A DNA stretch of 64,000 nucleotides from Bacteroidota bacterium (GTDB lineage: Bacteria > Bacteroidota > Bacteroidia > AKYH767-A > OLB10). The translations under genes were made by a program, and so were the position numbers. Below, one piece after another: positions 15,932-23,954 of this stretch. The notes beneath the pieces are model-generated. The model saw only the letters and a list, made by a program, of their open reading frames with translations. It was not told the DNA's origin and did not search any database. The DNA is taken from positions 483,501-547,500 of the forward strand of contig JADJOH010000007.1 of the NCBI GenBank assembly GCA_016713925.1, given 5' to 3'. Each line of letters begins with the position of its first letter. Positions within the stretch are counted from its first letter, which is position 1.

Positions 15932-17008
15932 TTAATTGATTGTATGTTTTTTTTCTGAAGGGCCTTGGAAGTTTTTCTTATTCTGTCTTAGCATTTCTTT
16001 CAGACTCATTTTAACCAGATCTCCCATGCTTTTGCACTTCAGGAATACAGGGTTGTCGTAATACCGGCACAATTCATCTTTAAGCTGGTCCGTTTTCTCC
16101 GGTGTACTTATGGTATCCTGACTCATGCAGTCGAGGAGGTCTTTCAGCATCCTTTTCCCGGCTTTAATTCGTTTGGCGATGAGGGTTCGTTCCTCAAATT
16201 GATATTGATGAACAGTTTCGTGTGTCATCAGATCTATAGCAAGCTTTACAATAACATTATTCTCTTTGAAGTATTGTGGCATATATAAAGTCCTTCTTCC
16301 TTCATAACTCTGTTGGTCGAAGTCAATGGCACGGATGCGGTAATGCACTTCTTCAAAGTCGGGAGTGATGTCAACTACATAATTGTATGCCCGCATATCT
16401 CCCAGCAAACGAAGAAAGCATCGTTCATTAAATTTTACAAATTCTTTCGCCAGGCGTATGGCGTTAATTCCTTTTTTCTCCAGATGGTTTTTAATAAACA
16501 TATCGCCTGGAATCCCTGCTATATGTTCTTCTACCAGGGTGTCATTACTTACAAAATAACTGATGCGGTTGGGTGATAAAATATGTTCCAGTTCCAATCC
16601 GTAAATTCGTGAGGCGTCTGCTTGCTTGATATAGAAATAATCAAAATTATCATTTAGATTATTCACGATTTTTATTCGAAAAGGTTTTGAGTTACCAAAG
16701 GTGCAATAATCCACACGTTCGACATATAAGTGTTCTATAACCGATAAATCTCCTCCCGTTTTTAGTTGAGCATATATATGCGTTAGTGCATTATTAATAT
16801 ACGCCATTTCTGAAGGTGGATAATATACACTTTCCCATAAAGTATCCTTTCCTGCGCGATCATAGTAGGGGAATGCTCCATTAAAGTGGAGAAGATCTTT
16901 ATAATCTATTTCAGCTTGAAATTTTCTCCCATAACCTTTCAGATATTTCCGTAACAAAGGACTGATTGGGTAATTGGGCTTTTTTAAAGAAATATGGTCG
17001 TCATGCAT
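15932..17008 (-). CDS. Kinase-like protein of unknown substrate
   Basis: 358 residues, no signal peptide. I do not recognise a named family. The middle has the look of an atypical kinase or aminoglycoside-phosphotransferase fold: LVEEHIAGIPGDMFI (hinge-like), FLRLLGDMRAYNYVVDI (a catalytic-loop-like Asp followed by Asn five residues on) and RIRAIDFDQQSY (a DFG-like Asp). N-terminally, FGNSKPFRIKIVNN could hold the ATP-anchoring Lys. A helical C-terminal region (about 260-345) is Lys-rich. If the reading is right, it would phosphorylate a small molecule or protein; confirmation needs structure-based comparison. Neighbours give no clue. Confidence 0.6.
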   Translation of the reverse strand: MHDDHISLKKPNYPISPLLRKYLKGYGRKFQAEIDYKDLLHFNGAFPYYDRAGKDTLWESVYYPPSEMAYINNALTHIYAQLKTGGDLSVIEHLYVERVDYCTFGNSKPFRIKIVNNLNDNFDYFYIKQADASRIYGLELEHILSPNRISYFVSNDTLVEEHIAGIPGDMFIKNHLEKKGINAIRLAKEFVKFNERCFLRLLGDMRAYNYVVDITPDFEEVHYRIRAIDFDQQSYEGRRTLYMPQYFKENNVIVKLAIDLMTHETVHQYQFEERTLIAKRIKAGKRMLKDLLDCMSQDTISTPEKTDQLKDELCRYYDNPVFLKCKSMGDLVKMSLKEMLRQNKKNFQGPSEKKHTIN

Positions 17009-17077
17009 AGGCTTCGGAGATGCACGAATGTACGAAAACGGTGTGGTATAGTTCTTCGATTTTATAATATTTCGAAA

Positions 17078-17719
17078 TCACTTTTTCCGAATCAAACTCA
17101 GTCCGTCACGTATCGGTAGCATGGTTAGACTGACCCGGTCATCAGATCGAACTTTAGAATTGAATGCTGCAATGGACCTGGTCTCCAAATCCTGTTTTTC
17201 TGCCGGTTTTAATACATGGCCGCTCCATAAAACATTGTCGGCGATGATAATTCCGCCTGAACGAACTTTATCGATGATAAGATCATAATAGCGGATATAT
17301 TCTTCTTTGTCAGCATCAATAAAAACGAGGTCAAAAGTGTTTGGAAGAAGTGGGATAATCTCCAGGGCGTTCCCGGTTTTTTGTATGATCTGAGAAGCCC
17401 ATTTCGAGGCCGAAAAATACTTTTTGCTAAATGATTCCAGTTCATCGTTAATGTCGATGGTAATGAGTTTCCCATCCGGTTGGAGTCCTTCGCAAAGGCA
17501 AAGTGCTGAATAACCTGTATAGGTACCAATCTCTAAAATTGTTTTCGGCTGCAACATTTGGCTGAGCATCGCCAGAAATCTGCCCTGCAAATGTCCGCTG
17601 AGCATGCGTGGATTTAACACTTTCGCATAGGTGTCACGGTTCAGCTCCTGCAATAACACTGACTCGGGCGAACTCATTATTTCGCAATATTTCAGTATTT
17701 CTTCAGCTATAAATTCCAT
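17078..17719 (-). CDS. Class I SAM-dependent O-methyltransferase
   Basis: 213 residues of the family-3 O-methyltransferase type (catechol or caffeoyl-CoA OMT-like). Motifs: NPRMLSGHLQGRFL, TILEIGTYTGYSALCL (SAM-binding GxGxG-like loop), KLITIDIN, FDLVFIDADKEEYIRYYD (metal-binding Asp) and IIADNVLWSGHV. Such enzymes methylate hydroxyls with SAM and a divalent metal. Complete at both ends. Substrate cannot be inferred; the neighbours are not a pathway. Confidence 0.92.
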   Translation of the reverse strand: MEFIAEEILKYCEIMSSPESVLLQELNRDTYAKVLNPRMLSGHLQGRFLAMLSQMLQPKTILEIGTYTGYSALCLCEGLQPDGKLITIDINDELESFSKKYFSASKWASQIIQKTGNALEIIPLLPNTFDLVFIDADKEEYIRYYDLIIDKVRSGGIIIADNVLWSGHVLKPAEKQDLETRSIAAFNSKVRSDDRVSLTMLPIRDGLSLIRKK

Positions 17720-17820
17720 CAGGAACGCGGATTAAACGGATTAAATAGATTTTCGCAGATTTTTTTGGCCATTAATTTTTGTCACAATTTGAAATTTCCA
17801 CTCTCTCACTCTCACACCCT

Positions 17821-17898
<78 letters not shown>

Positions 17899-17955
17899 AA
17901 TTTTCGTACATTCGTACATTCGTAAATTCGAACTTTCGTATTTCGTAAATTCGTA
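17899..17955. repeat. ATTCGTAC-type 8-mer array
   Basis: Degenerate tandem words ATTCGTAC, ATTCGTAA, ATTCGAAC, TTTCGTAT run up to a hairpin, and two more (ATTCGTAA, TTTCGTAA) follow it at 18017-18031, as if the hairpin had interrupted one array. Confidence 0.85.
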
Positions 17956-18014
17956 CCCCTGAAGCAGAGAATAGAAAGATGAGAGGGCTCATCTTTCTAT
18001 TCACGCTTCAGGGG
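17956..18014. repeat. Long bipartite hairpin with AGA/AC internal loop
   Basis: Outer 10-bp stem CCCCTGAAGC / GCTTCAGGGG, internal loop AGA against AC, then a perfect 15-bp inner stem GAATAGAAAGATGAG / CTCATCTTTCTATTC around AGGG. The outer clamp and internal loop match the 58-bp repeat at 13534 and 33839; the inner stem is unrelated. Confidence 0.92.
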
Positions 18015-18065
18015 ATATTCGTAATTTCGTAACCCCCCCGATAAAGTTGTATGTATCAAAAAGTA

Positions 18066-19568
18066 TTATTCCAACCGATTAAGTCCGGCTTTCGCTTTTT
18101 GATCTAAACTGTTTTGGTATTCATGATCCCGTAGCTCAAGTGTTTTCTTATACCATTCAATCGCTTTGGTTTTGTTGCCAAGGTCTTCATGAATTTGTGC
18201 GGTATGGAGACTTGCACTCGCCGCAAAATAAAACTTTTGACTAGCGCCATTTTGATAGGTGCTTTCATACAACTCTAAGGCTTTTTCTTTTTTCTCTTGC
18301 TTGTCAAAAATACGGGCCAGTCGATAGGTGTATTCTAATTGATTTCTTAGAGAAGGGAAAAGAGAGATGGGTTTACCGGCAAGTTCAGCTAAGGCGCGTT
18401 GATAGTAACCCCCATCAAAAAGAAGTCTTGATTTTAACAAGATGGTATTGGGTACTTCACCACTTTCCAGTTCTTTGATGGCGGCTTTGTCTTCGTCGGT
18501 AAGGTCTTCCCCTTTGGCAGCAATAGTGCATTTTGAGATGTAGTTTTTATATCCGGCCATGTCACCCTTTAATAGTCTTATCCATGCCAGTTTTTGCCAG
18601 GCTGATTTGACATAGGTGGTACCTCTGTAGTTTTGTAAATATTTTAAATAATACTTTTCAGCAGTAAAATCCATACTGAATAACCGTGCATTGGCTTCCA
18701 TGAAATTCAGGTAATGAAGAGGTTGCCCTTCAGTTTCTGCAGGGCGCCTGGAAAGTAAGTCAATAACACTGTCGTTTTCCGCTGCTGCGAAATGAAAAAT
18801 GCTCTTTGCAAATAAAAGTATAGGACGCTGATGGATATCTTTTACCGGATAGAATCTTTTTCGAATGACATCGTTGTCTTTTTCCTTGCCCAGATTGAGC
18901 TCCAGGAAGGTTAACATCACAATGGTTTCGTCTTTTAGATAATGTAATTCACTGTTACGGTAGCAGGCGTTTAATAATAACTTGAGTTCTCCAAGACCTT
19001 GTTTAATACTACCGCTCAATCCCAGCATATTCGCTATCCATTGGTAGTTTTTGGGAATGGTCCCCACTGCAGCATGAATTAATCCGAGTCCACGGAGATT
19101 CTGTTTGAAGTCGGGGTATTCTTTTTGATTTTCTTCGAGTAGTTTATAAGCTTTTCGTACATCATAGGCTGCAACAATAAACTCCTCAAAGCGCATTCGT
19201 GCAATGGCCAGTTGCAGATACATTTCGGCTATGCATAAACGTTGGTAAGGAGATTTGCCCTTGTGTTTTTCCAACAGGTCAATCCGCTCGCTGTTTCTGG
19301 CTTTAATTCCCTCCAGTTGTTTTTTGTCTTCGTCGATGAATGATTTAAGGAAGTCGATCTGGCTTTCAATATAGATGGGTAGTAAATTTTCCGGTCGTTC
19401 CTTTTTCTCCTGATTGCACAGCTTTGTTGCGCTTTCAAAATCAAGTCGAATGGCTTCAGCATAAGCTTGTTGGCAGTTTTCTGACCAAAAATAATCCGCC
19501 CTGACAGTTGTCACTGCCCCACAAATCAGTAGCATACTTAAAAATGTAATCCGGAATAGTTTCTTCAT
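18066..19568 (-). CDS. Secreted tetratricopeptide-repeat protein
   Basis: 500 residues. A signal peptide covers about 1-24 (MKKLFRITFLSMLLICGAVT then TVRA). The body is all-helical, with TPR-like pairs through the length; the clearest are near the C-terminus (YYQRALAELAGKP, YTYRLARIFDKQEKKEKALELYESTY, SLHTAQIHEDLGNKTKAIEWYKKTLEL). TPR proteins scaffold complexes; here the location is periplasm or surface. An operon partner is not evident, as the neighbouring GlmU-like gene is divergent. Related long TPR proteins are common in Bacteroidota and have no assigned role. Confidence 0.8.
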   Translation of the reverse strand: MKKLFRITFLSMLLICGAVTTVRADYFWSENCQQAYAEAIRLDFESATKLCNQEKKERPENLLPIYIESQIDFLKSFIDEDKKQLEGIKARNSERIDLLEKHKGKSPYQRLCIAEMYLQLAIARMRFEEFIVAAYDVRKAYKLLEENQKEYPDFKQNLRGLGLIHAAVGTIPKNYQWIANMLGLSGSIKQGLGELKLLLNACYRNSELHYLKDETIVMLTFLELNLGKEKDNDVIRKRFYPVKDIHQRPILLFAKSIFHFAAAENDSVIDLLSRRPAETEGQPLHYLNFMEANARLFSMDFTAEKYYLKYLQNYRGTTYVKSAWQKLAWIRLLKGDMAGYKNYISKCTIAAKGEDLTDEDKAAIKELESGEVPNTILLKSRLLFDGGYYQRALAELAGKPISLFPSLRNQLEYTYRLARIFDKQEKKEKALELYESTYQNGASQKFYFAASASLHTAQIHEDLGNKTKAIEWYKKTLELRDHEYQNSLDQKAKAGLNRLE

Positions 19569-19647
19569 TTTTCTGCGGCGAAGATCAGAAAAGAAAGAGA
19601 ATTAATTGAATGGAAACCGTTATTTTCACACTCGTAAATCTACTCCT

Positions 19648-20849
19648 ATGCAACTTGTTTTGGCTGATGATCAATACCGTGACCATCTCCTTCCCTTTAC
19701 ATTTACCCGTCCCTGCGCTGATATCCGTTGTGGCATCCTGACGATTCGTCGTAAATGGGAAATCCTCTTGAATATTCCTTCCGGGACATCCGGTTCTCTG
19801 ACACAGTTTTACTTGTCAGGTTCTTATCCTTTGGTAGCCGGAACAGAATGTCTGGTCATTAATGGAGCGTTGCTTCCTGATGAAAGTATTCTGCGTTTGA
19901 TAACCGGGTTAAAATTGGACAGCAAATTGTCTGGAAGGATCGTTTACTGGCGGCTGTTCTATATAGAGATCAATTGGTTGGTCTGGATTATGTAAAGCCC
20001 GTCGAAAAATTGGAAACCGTGCATTATATCGGTTTGCCGGTATTAGTGCAGCATCCATGGGATATATTCTCCATGAATGAGGAGGCTATTCGATCTGATT
20101 TTCAATTGTTAAAAAAGGGAAGGAAGTCGGAATTGATCTCAGGTACCAACCAGACGTTTAAACCGGATGATATTTTTATAGAACCGGGTGCTAAAATTGA
20201 GTGCGCAATACTGAATGCTTCAACAGGTCCCATTTATATTGGAAAAGATGCGGAGGTGATGGAAGGCTGTATGATTCGGGGACCTTTTGCATTAGGGGAT
20301 CAGGCGGTGCTGAAAATGGGTGCGAAGATTTACGGTGCTACCACGATTGGCCCGGGTTCGAAAGTTGGAGGAGAAGTGAGTAATTCGGTGATTTTTGGGA
20401 ATAGTAACAAAGCGCATGATGGATTTTTGGGAAATAGTGTCATTGGTGAATGGTGCAATCTGGGCGCGGATTCAAATAATTCTAATCTAAAGAACAATTA
20501 TTCGGAAGTACGGGTTTGGGATTATCCCGCCGGAGATTTTATCGGAACAGGACTGCAGTTTTGTGGTTTGTTTATGGGCGACCATAGCAAATGCAGTATC
20601 AATACCATGTTCAACACCGGGACTGTAGTGGGGGTGTTCGCGAATATTTTCGGTGCAGGATTCCCTTCAAAGTTTGTCCCGTCTTTTAGCTGGGGTGCAG
20701 ATAAGGGTGGAGAAGTGTTCCTGATTGATAAAGCACTCGAACTCGCTGAAAAGGTAATGTCAAGAAGAAAGGTCACCCTGACAGAAGCTGATAAAAATAT
20801 CCTCAGTCACCTCTATCTGTTGCAATTAAAACCAAAGGCCGAAGATTAA
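19648..20849 (+). pseudogene. GlmU-like sugar nucleotidyltransferase with left-handed beta-helix domain, frameshifted
   Basis: The start is ATG at 19648 (MQLVLADDQYRDHLLPFTFTRP), matching Bacteroidota GlmU-like proteins; an ATG at 19606 gives a non-homologous leader. The N-terminal nucleotidyltransferase-like part reads in one frame to about 19908, and the rest resumes in another frame as KIGQQIVWKDRLLAAVLYRDQ, then a left-handed beta-helix acyltransferase-like half (GPIYIGKDAEVMEGCMIRGPF, GGEVSNSVIFGNSNKAHDGFLG) to 20849. One base is missing near the AAAA run at 19911-19914; adding it gives about 400 residues, normal for the family. It could be sequencing error or real inactivation. Predicted role: UDP-sugar or amino-sugar activation. 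Confidence 0.82.
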
Positions 20850-20893
20850 AAATCACAGTGGCAGTAAAATTTGTTTTTTCATTTAAAATTTTG

Positions 20894-20935
20894 GCTTCCG
20901 GCTACCGGCTTCCGGCTTCCGGCTTCCGGCTTCAT
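20894..20935. repeat. GCTWCCG 7-mer array, 6 units
   Basis: GCTTCCG, GCTACCG, GCTTCCG, GCTTCCG, GCTTCCG, GCTTCAT. Like the array at 2674 it is preceded by AAAATTTT. Confidence 0.9.
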
Positions 20936-21051
20936 CATTTTAGAATGAAAATTTCAATGTCAATTATTACTTACTTCTTTCAACCATCAAATACTATTTT
21001 CAAATAAAATTGCAACACGGAGTATACAGCCCAAATCCCCCAGCCCACAGC

Positions 21052-21093
21052 TGGCAGCCGGCAGCCGGTAGCCGGTAGCCGGTAGCCGGTAGC
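21052..21093. repeat. Inverted 7-mer array (CGGTAGC), 6 units
   Basis: TGGCAGC, CGGCAGC and four CGGTAGC copies. This is the reverse complement of the GCTACCG word, so it faces the array at 20894 with 116 bp between. The 20850-21170 gap otherwise holds nothing recognisable. Confidence 0.9.
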
Positions 21094-21170
21094 CCATTGG
21101 CACAATGATTGAATACGGCGGAGAATTATAAAAGATCAGATCTCCTGCCAATCTGACATAAAATTGAACC

Positions 21171-23729
21171 ATGACATCACAATTTGATAATAACGATCTG
21201 CCTATTGGTCAGATGGCCATTAACGATGATGAGCCTGAATTGATTCCTCTTCTGACGAACGAGGACGAAGAATTAATGAATAATGAGCAGATACCGGAAG
21301 TAGTTTCGGTACTGCCACTTCGAAATACTGTGCTGTTTCCCGGAGTAGTGATTCCGATTACAGTAGGGCGCGATAAGTCCATAAAGCTGATAAAAGATGC
21401 TTATGCCAGTGACCGCATTATTGGTGTGGTTTCACAGAAAGATGTGAGCGTTGAAGATCCGAAGTTGACCGATCTGAACAGCATCGGTACCATCGCTCAG
21501 ATTTTACGGATGCTTCGTATGCCCGATGGAAACACAACAGTGATCATTCAGGGTAAACGCCGGTTTAAAGTAGCAGACATTGTCCAGGATGAACCTTATC
21601 TGCGTGCAAAAGTGGAAGCCTTTTCTGATACTTCAAAAGTGATCAAGGACGAAGAGTTTACTGCCATTGTAGATTCACTGAAGGATATTTCCATGCAGAT
21701 CATTCAGCAATCGCCGAATATTCCTACCGAAGCCAGTTTCGCCATTCGAAATATTGAGAGTCCTTCCTTCCTCATCAATTTCATCTCCTCCAATATGAAT
21801 GCGGATGTAGAGAAGAAACAAATGCTGCTGGAGATGAACGACCTTAAGGATCGCGCGACCAAAGTGCTCGAACATCTCACTAAGGAATTGCAAATGCTGG
21901 AACTGAAGAATCAGATTCAGAGTAAAGTGAAAACGGACCTCGATAAGCAGCAGCGCGAGTATTTTTTAAATCAGCAGTTGAAAACTATTCAGGAAGAATT
22001 GGGCGGAAATACTCCTGACAAGGAGATCTCTGAAATGCGTGAACGGGGTCGTAATAAGAAATGGAGTAAGGCGGTAGAGGAAGTTTTTAATAAGGAGATG
22101 GATCGTCTGAATCGGATAAATCCCGCAGCCGCGGAGTATTCCGTGACGATGAATTATCTCGACCTGTTGCTTGAATTGCCATGGGAAGAGTATACTTCAG
22201 ATAATTATGATCTGAAACGTGCCGAGAAAATCTTGAATCGTGATCATTTCGGCTTAGAGAAAGTAAAAAATCGTATTCTTGAATACCTGGCAGTCATTAA
22301 GCTGAAGAAGGATATGAAATCTCCTATCATGTGTCTGGTAGGTCCTCCCGGTGTTGGTAAAACCTCGCTGGGAAGATCGATTGCAGAAGCATTGGGACGT
22401 AAGTATGTTCGTATGTCGCTGGGTGGGCTAAGAGATGAAGCGGAGATTCGTGGTCATCGGAAAACCTATATCGGTGCAATGCCCGGACGGATTATTCAAA
22501 ACCTTAAAAAAGCCAAATCATCCAATCCTGTTTTTATACTTGATGAAGTAGATAAGCTTACCAATGATTTTCATGGTGACCCAAGTTCTGCATTGCTGGA
22601 GGTCCTCGACCCTGAGCAGAATACAACTTTTTATGATAACTATGTGGAGATTGAATATGATCTTTCAAAAGTGTTATTTATTGCTACAGCCAATACCTTA
22701 AGCAGTATTCAACCTGCATTGCGTGATCGTCTCGAAATCATTGATATCAGCGGGTATACTCTTGAAGAAAAAGTGCATATCGCACAGCAGCATTTAGTGC
22801 AGAAACAGTTGGAAGCGCATGGTTTGAAGAATGGTCAGCTTGCTTTTCCGCCGCAGATGCTTAAGGTCATCATCGAGCAATATACATGGGAAAGTGGTGT
22901 TCGGACGCTGGAAAAATGTATTGCATCTGTAGTTAGATCTATCGCAAAAATGGTCGCTATGGATGAACATGCCCCTTCTAAAGTAACGGAAACGCATATA
23001 CGCAAAGCATTGGGTGCTCCTCGTTTCCTCCCCGACAAGCTGATCAGTAATGATACTGCAGGAGTAGTGACAGGCCTCGCATGGAATTCGAACGGAGGAA
23101 GTATTCTGTTTATCGAAACATCACTCAGCAAGGGAACCGGGAAATTAACACTTACCGGTAATCTTGGTGATGTCATGAAAGAATCAGCCATGATTGCACT
23201 CGCTTTTTTAAAGGCACATGCAGATAGCTTTGGGATTGACCCCAAGACTTTTGAGCATTGGAATATACATGTTCACGTTCCTGAAGGTGCTATTCCTAAA
23301 GACGGACCTTCTGCCGGAATCACGATGTTGACGTCACTTGCTTCCGCATTTACGCAGCGGCGTGTGAAAAATAAATTGGCGATGACCGGTGAAATTACTT
23401 TGCGTGGAAGAGTTCTTCCTGTTGGCGGTATTAAGGAAAAAATTCTCGCTGCAAAACGGGCCGGTATAAAAGAAATTATTCTTTGTGCTGATAATGAAAA
23501 GGATATTCAGGAGATTAAGAAAGATTATATTAAGGACCTGACCTTTCACTATGTCGAGAATATGTCAGAAGTATTGGATGTCGCGTTAACTGCACAAAAA
23601 GTGAAGAATGCCATTTCATTCAATGGCAAGGAAAATGGCAAGGTTTCGGATAAATCAACTGCTACTAAGGTTTTGGAAAATGTGAAATCATCAAAAGTAA
23701 AATCAAAGAAAGTAGTTCGGAAAAAGTAA
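21171..23729 (+). CDS. lon: ATP-dependent Lon protease (LonA)
   Basis: 852 residues. An acidic N-terminal leader (about 1-40) precedes the LON substrate-binding domain (VSVLPLRNTVLFPGVVIPITVGR), then a coiled-coil region, the AAA+ module with Walker A GPPGVGKT near 390 and Walker B VFILDEVDKL, and the serine protease domain with catalytic Ser in PKDGPSAGIT near 712 and Lys in KEKILAAKRAG near 755. Lon degrades misfolded and regulatory proteins in the cytoplasm. The C-terminus carries a Lys/Ser-rich tail of about 40 residues beyond the protease fold. It is transcribed alone. Confidence 0.98.
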   Translation: MTSQFDNNDLPIGQMAINDDEPELIPLLTNEDEELMNNEQIPEVVSVLPLRNTVLFPGVVIPITVGRDKSIKLIKDAYASDRIIGVVSQKDVSVEDPKLTDLNSIGTIAQILRMLRMPDGNTTVIIQGKRRFKVADIVQDEPYLRAKVEAFSDTSKVIKDEEFTAIVDSLKDISMQIIQQSPNIPTEASFAIRNIESPSFLINFISSNMNADVEKKQMLLEMNDLKDRATKVLEHLTKELQMLELKNQIQSKVKTDLDKQQREYFLNQQLKTIQEELGGNTPDKEISEMRERGRNKKWSKAVEEVFNKEMDRLNRINPAAAEYSVTMNYLDLLLELPWEEYTSDNYDLKRAEKILNRDHFGLEKVKNRILEYLAVIKLKKDMKSPIMCLVGPPGVGKTSLGRSIAEALGRKYVRMSLGGLRDEAEIRGHRKTYIGAMPGRIIQNLKKAKSSNPVFILDEVDKLTNDFHGDPSSALLEVLDPEQNTTFYDNYVEIEYDLSKVLFIATANTLSSIQPALRDRLEIIDISGYTLEEKVHIAQQHLVQKQLEAHGLKNGQLAFPPQMLKVIIEQYTWESGVRTLEKCIASVVRSIAKMVAMDEHAPSKVTETHIRKALGAPRFLPDKLISNDTAGVVTGLAWNSNGGSILFIETSLSKGTGKLTLTGNLGDVMKESAMIALAFLKAHADSFGIDPKTFEHWNIHVHVPEGAIPKDGPSAGITMLTSLASAFTQRRVKNKLAMTGEITLRGRVLPVGGIKEKILAAKRAGIKEIILCADNEKDIQEIKKDYIKDLTFHYVENMSEVLDVALTAQKVKNAISFNGKENGKVSDKSTATKVLENVKSSKVKSKKVVRKK

Positions 23730-23782
23730 AGGAAATGTGTCTCAGGCCTCTTCCTTTAAGCGCTTGATACGGTCCTAACGTA

Positions 23783-23896
23783 CTATTTACATTTGTCACA
23801 TCCTGAATTGCCGGAATCTGAAACACTTCCTTTTAACCTGCTGAAAATATAAATTGCAGCTATTGTAACCAACACAATAACAATTACTTCTTGCAT
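23783..23896 (-). CDS. FeoB-associated Cys-rich membrane peptide
   Basis: A 37-residue minus-strand frame, MQEVIVIVLVTIAAIYIFSR for the first twenty residues, then a polar segment ending GCDKCK. One N-terminal membrane helix and a short tail with a CxxC pair is the pattern of FeoB-associated Cys-rich peptides that accompany ferrous-iron transporters. No feoA or feoB lies nearby, so it is an orphan here. It sits between lon and the E1 gene, both on the opposite strand. Iron-related function is inferred from the family. Confidence 0.72.
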   Translation of the reverse strand: MQEVIVIVLVTIAAIYIFSRLKGSVSDSGNSGCDKCK

Positions 23897-23930
23897 ATTG
23901 CAAATATAAGGCTTACAAAAGCAAAAGCCC

Positions 23931-23938
23931 TACCTTTG
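23931..23938 (+). promoter_or_regulatory. -7 box (TACCTTTG) of the E1 gene
   Basis: TAnnTTTG match 16 nt before the ATG at 23955. Confidence 0.6.
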
Positions 23939-23954
23939 CGGCAATATTTGCTCT

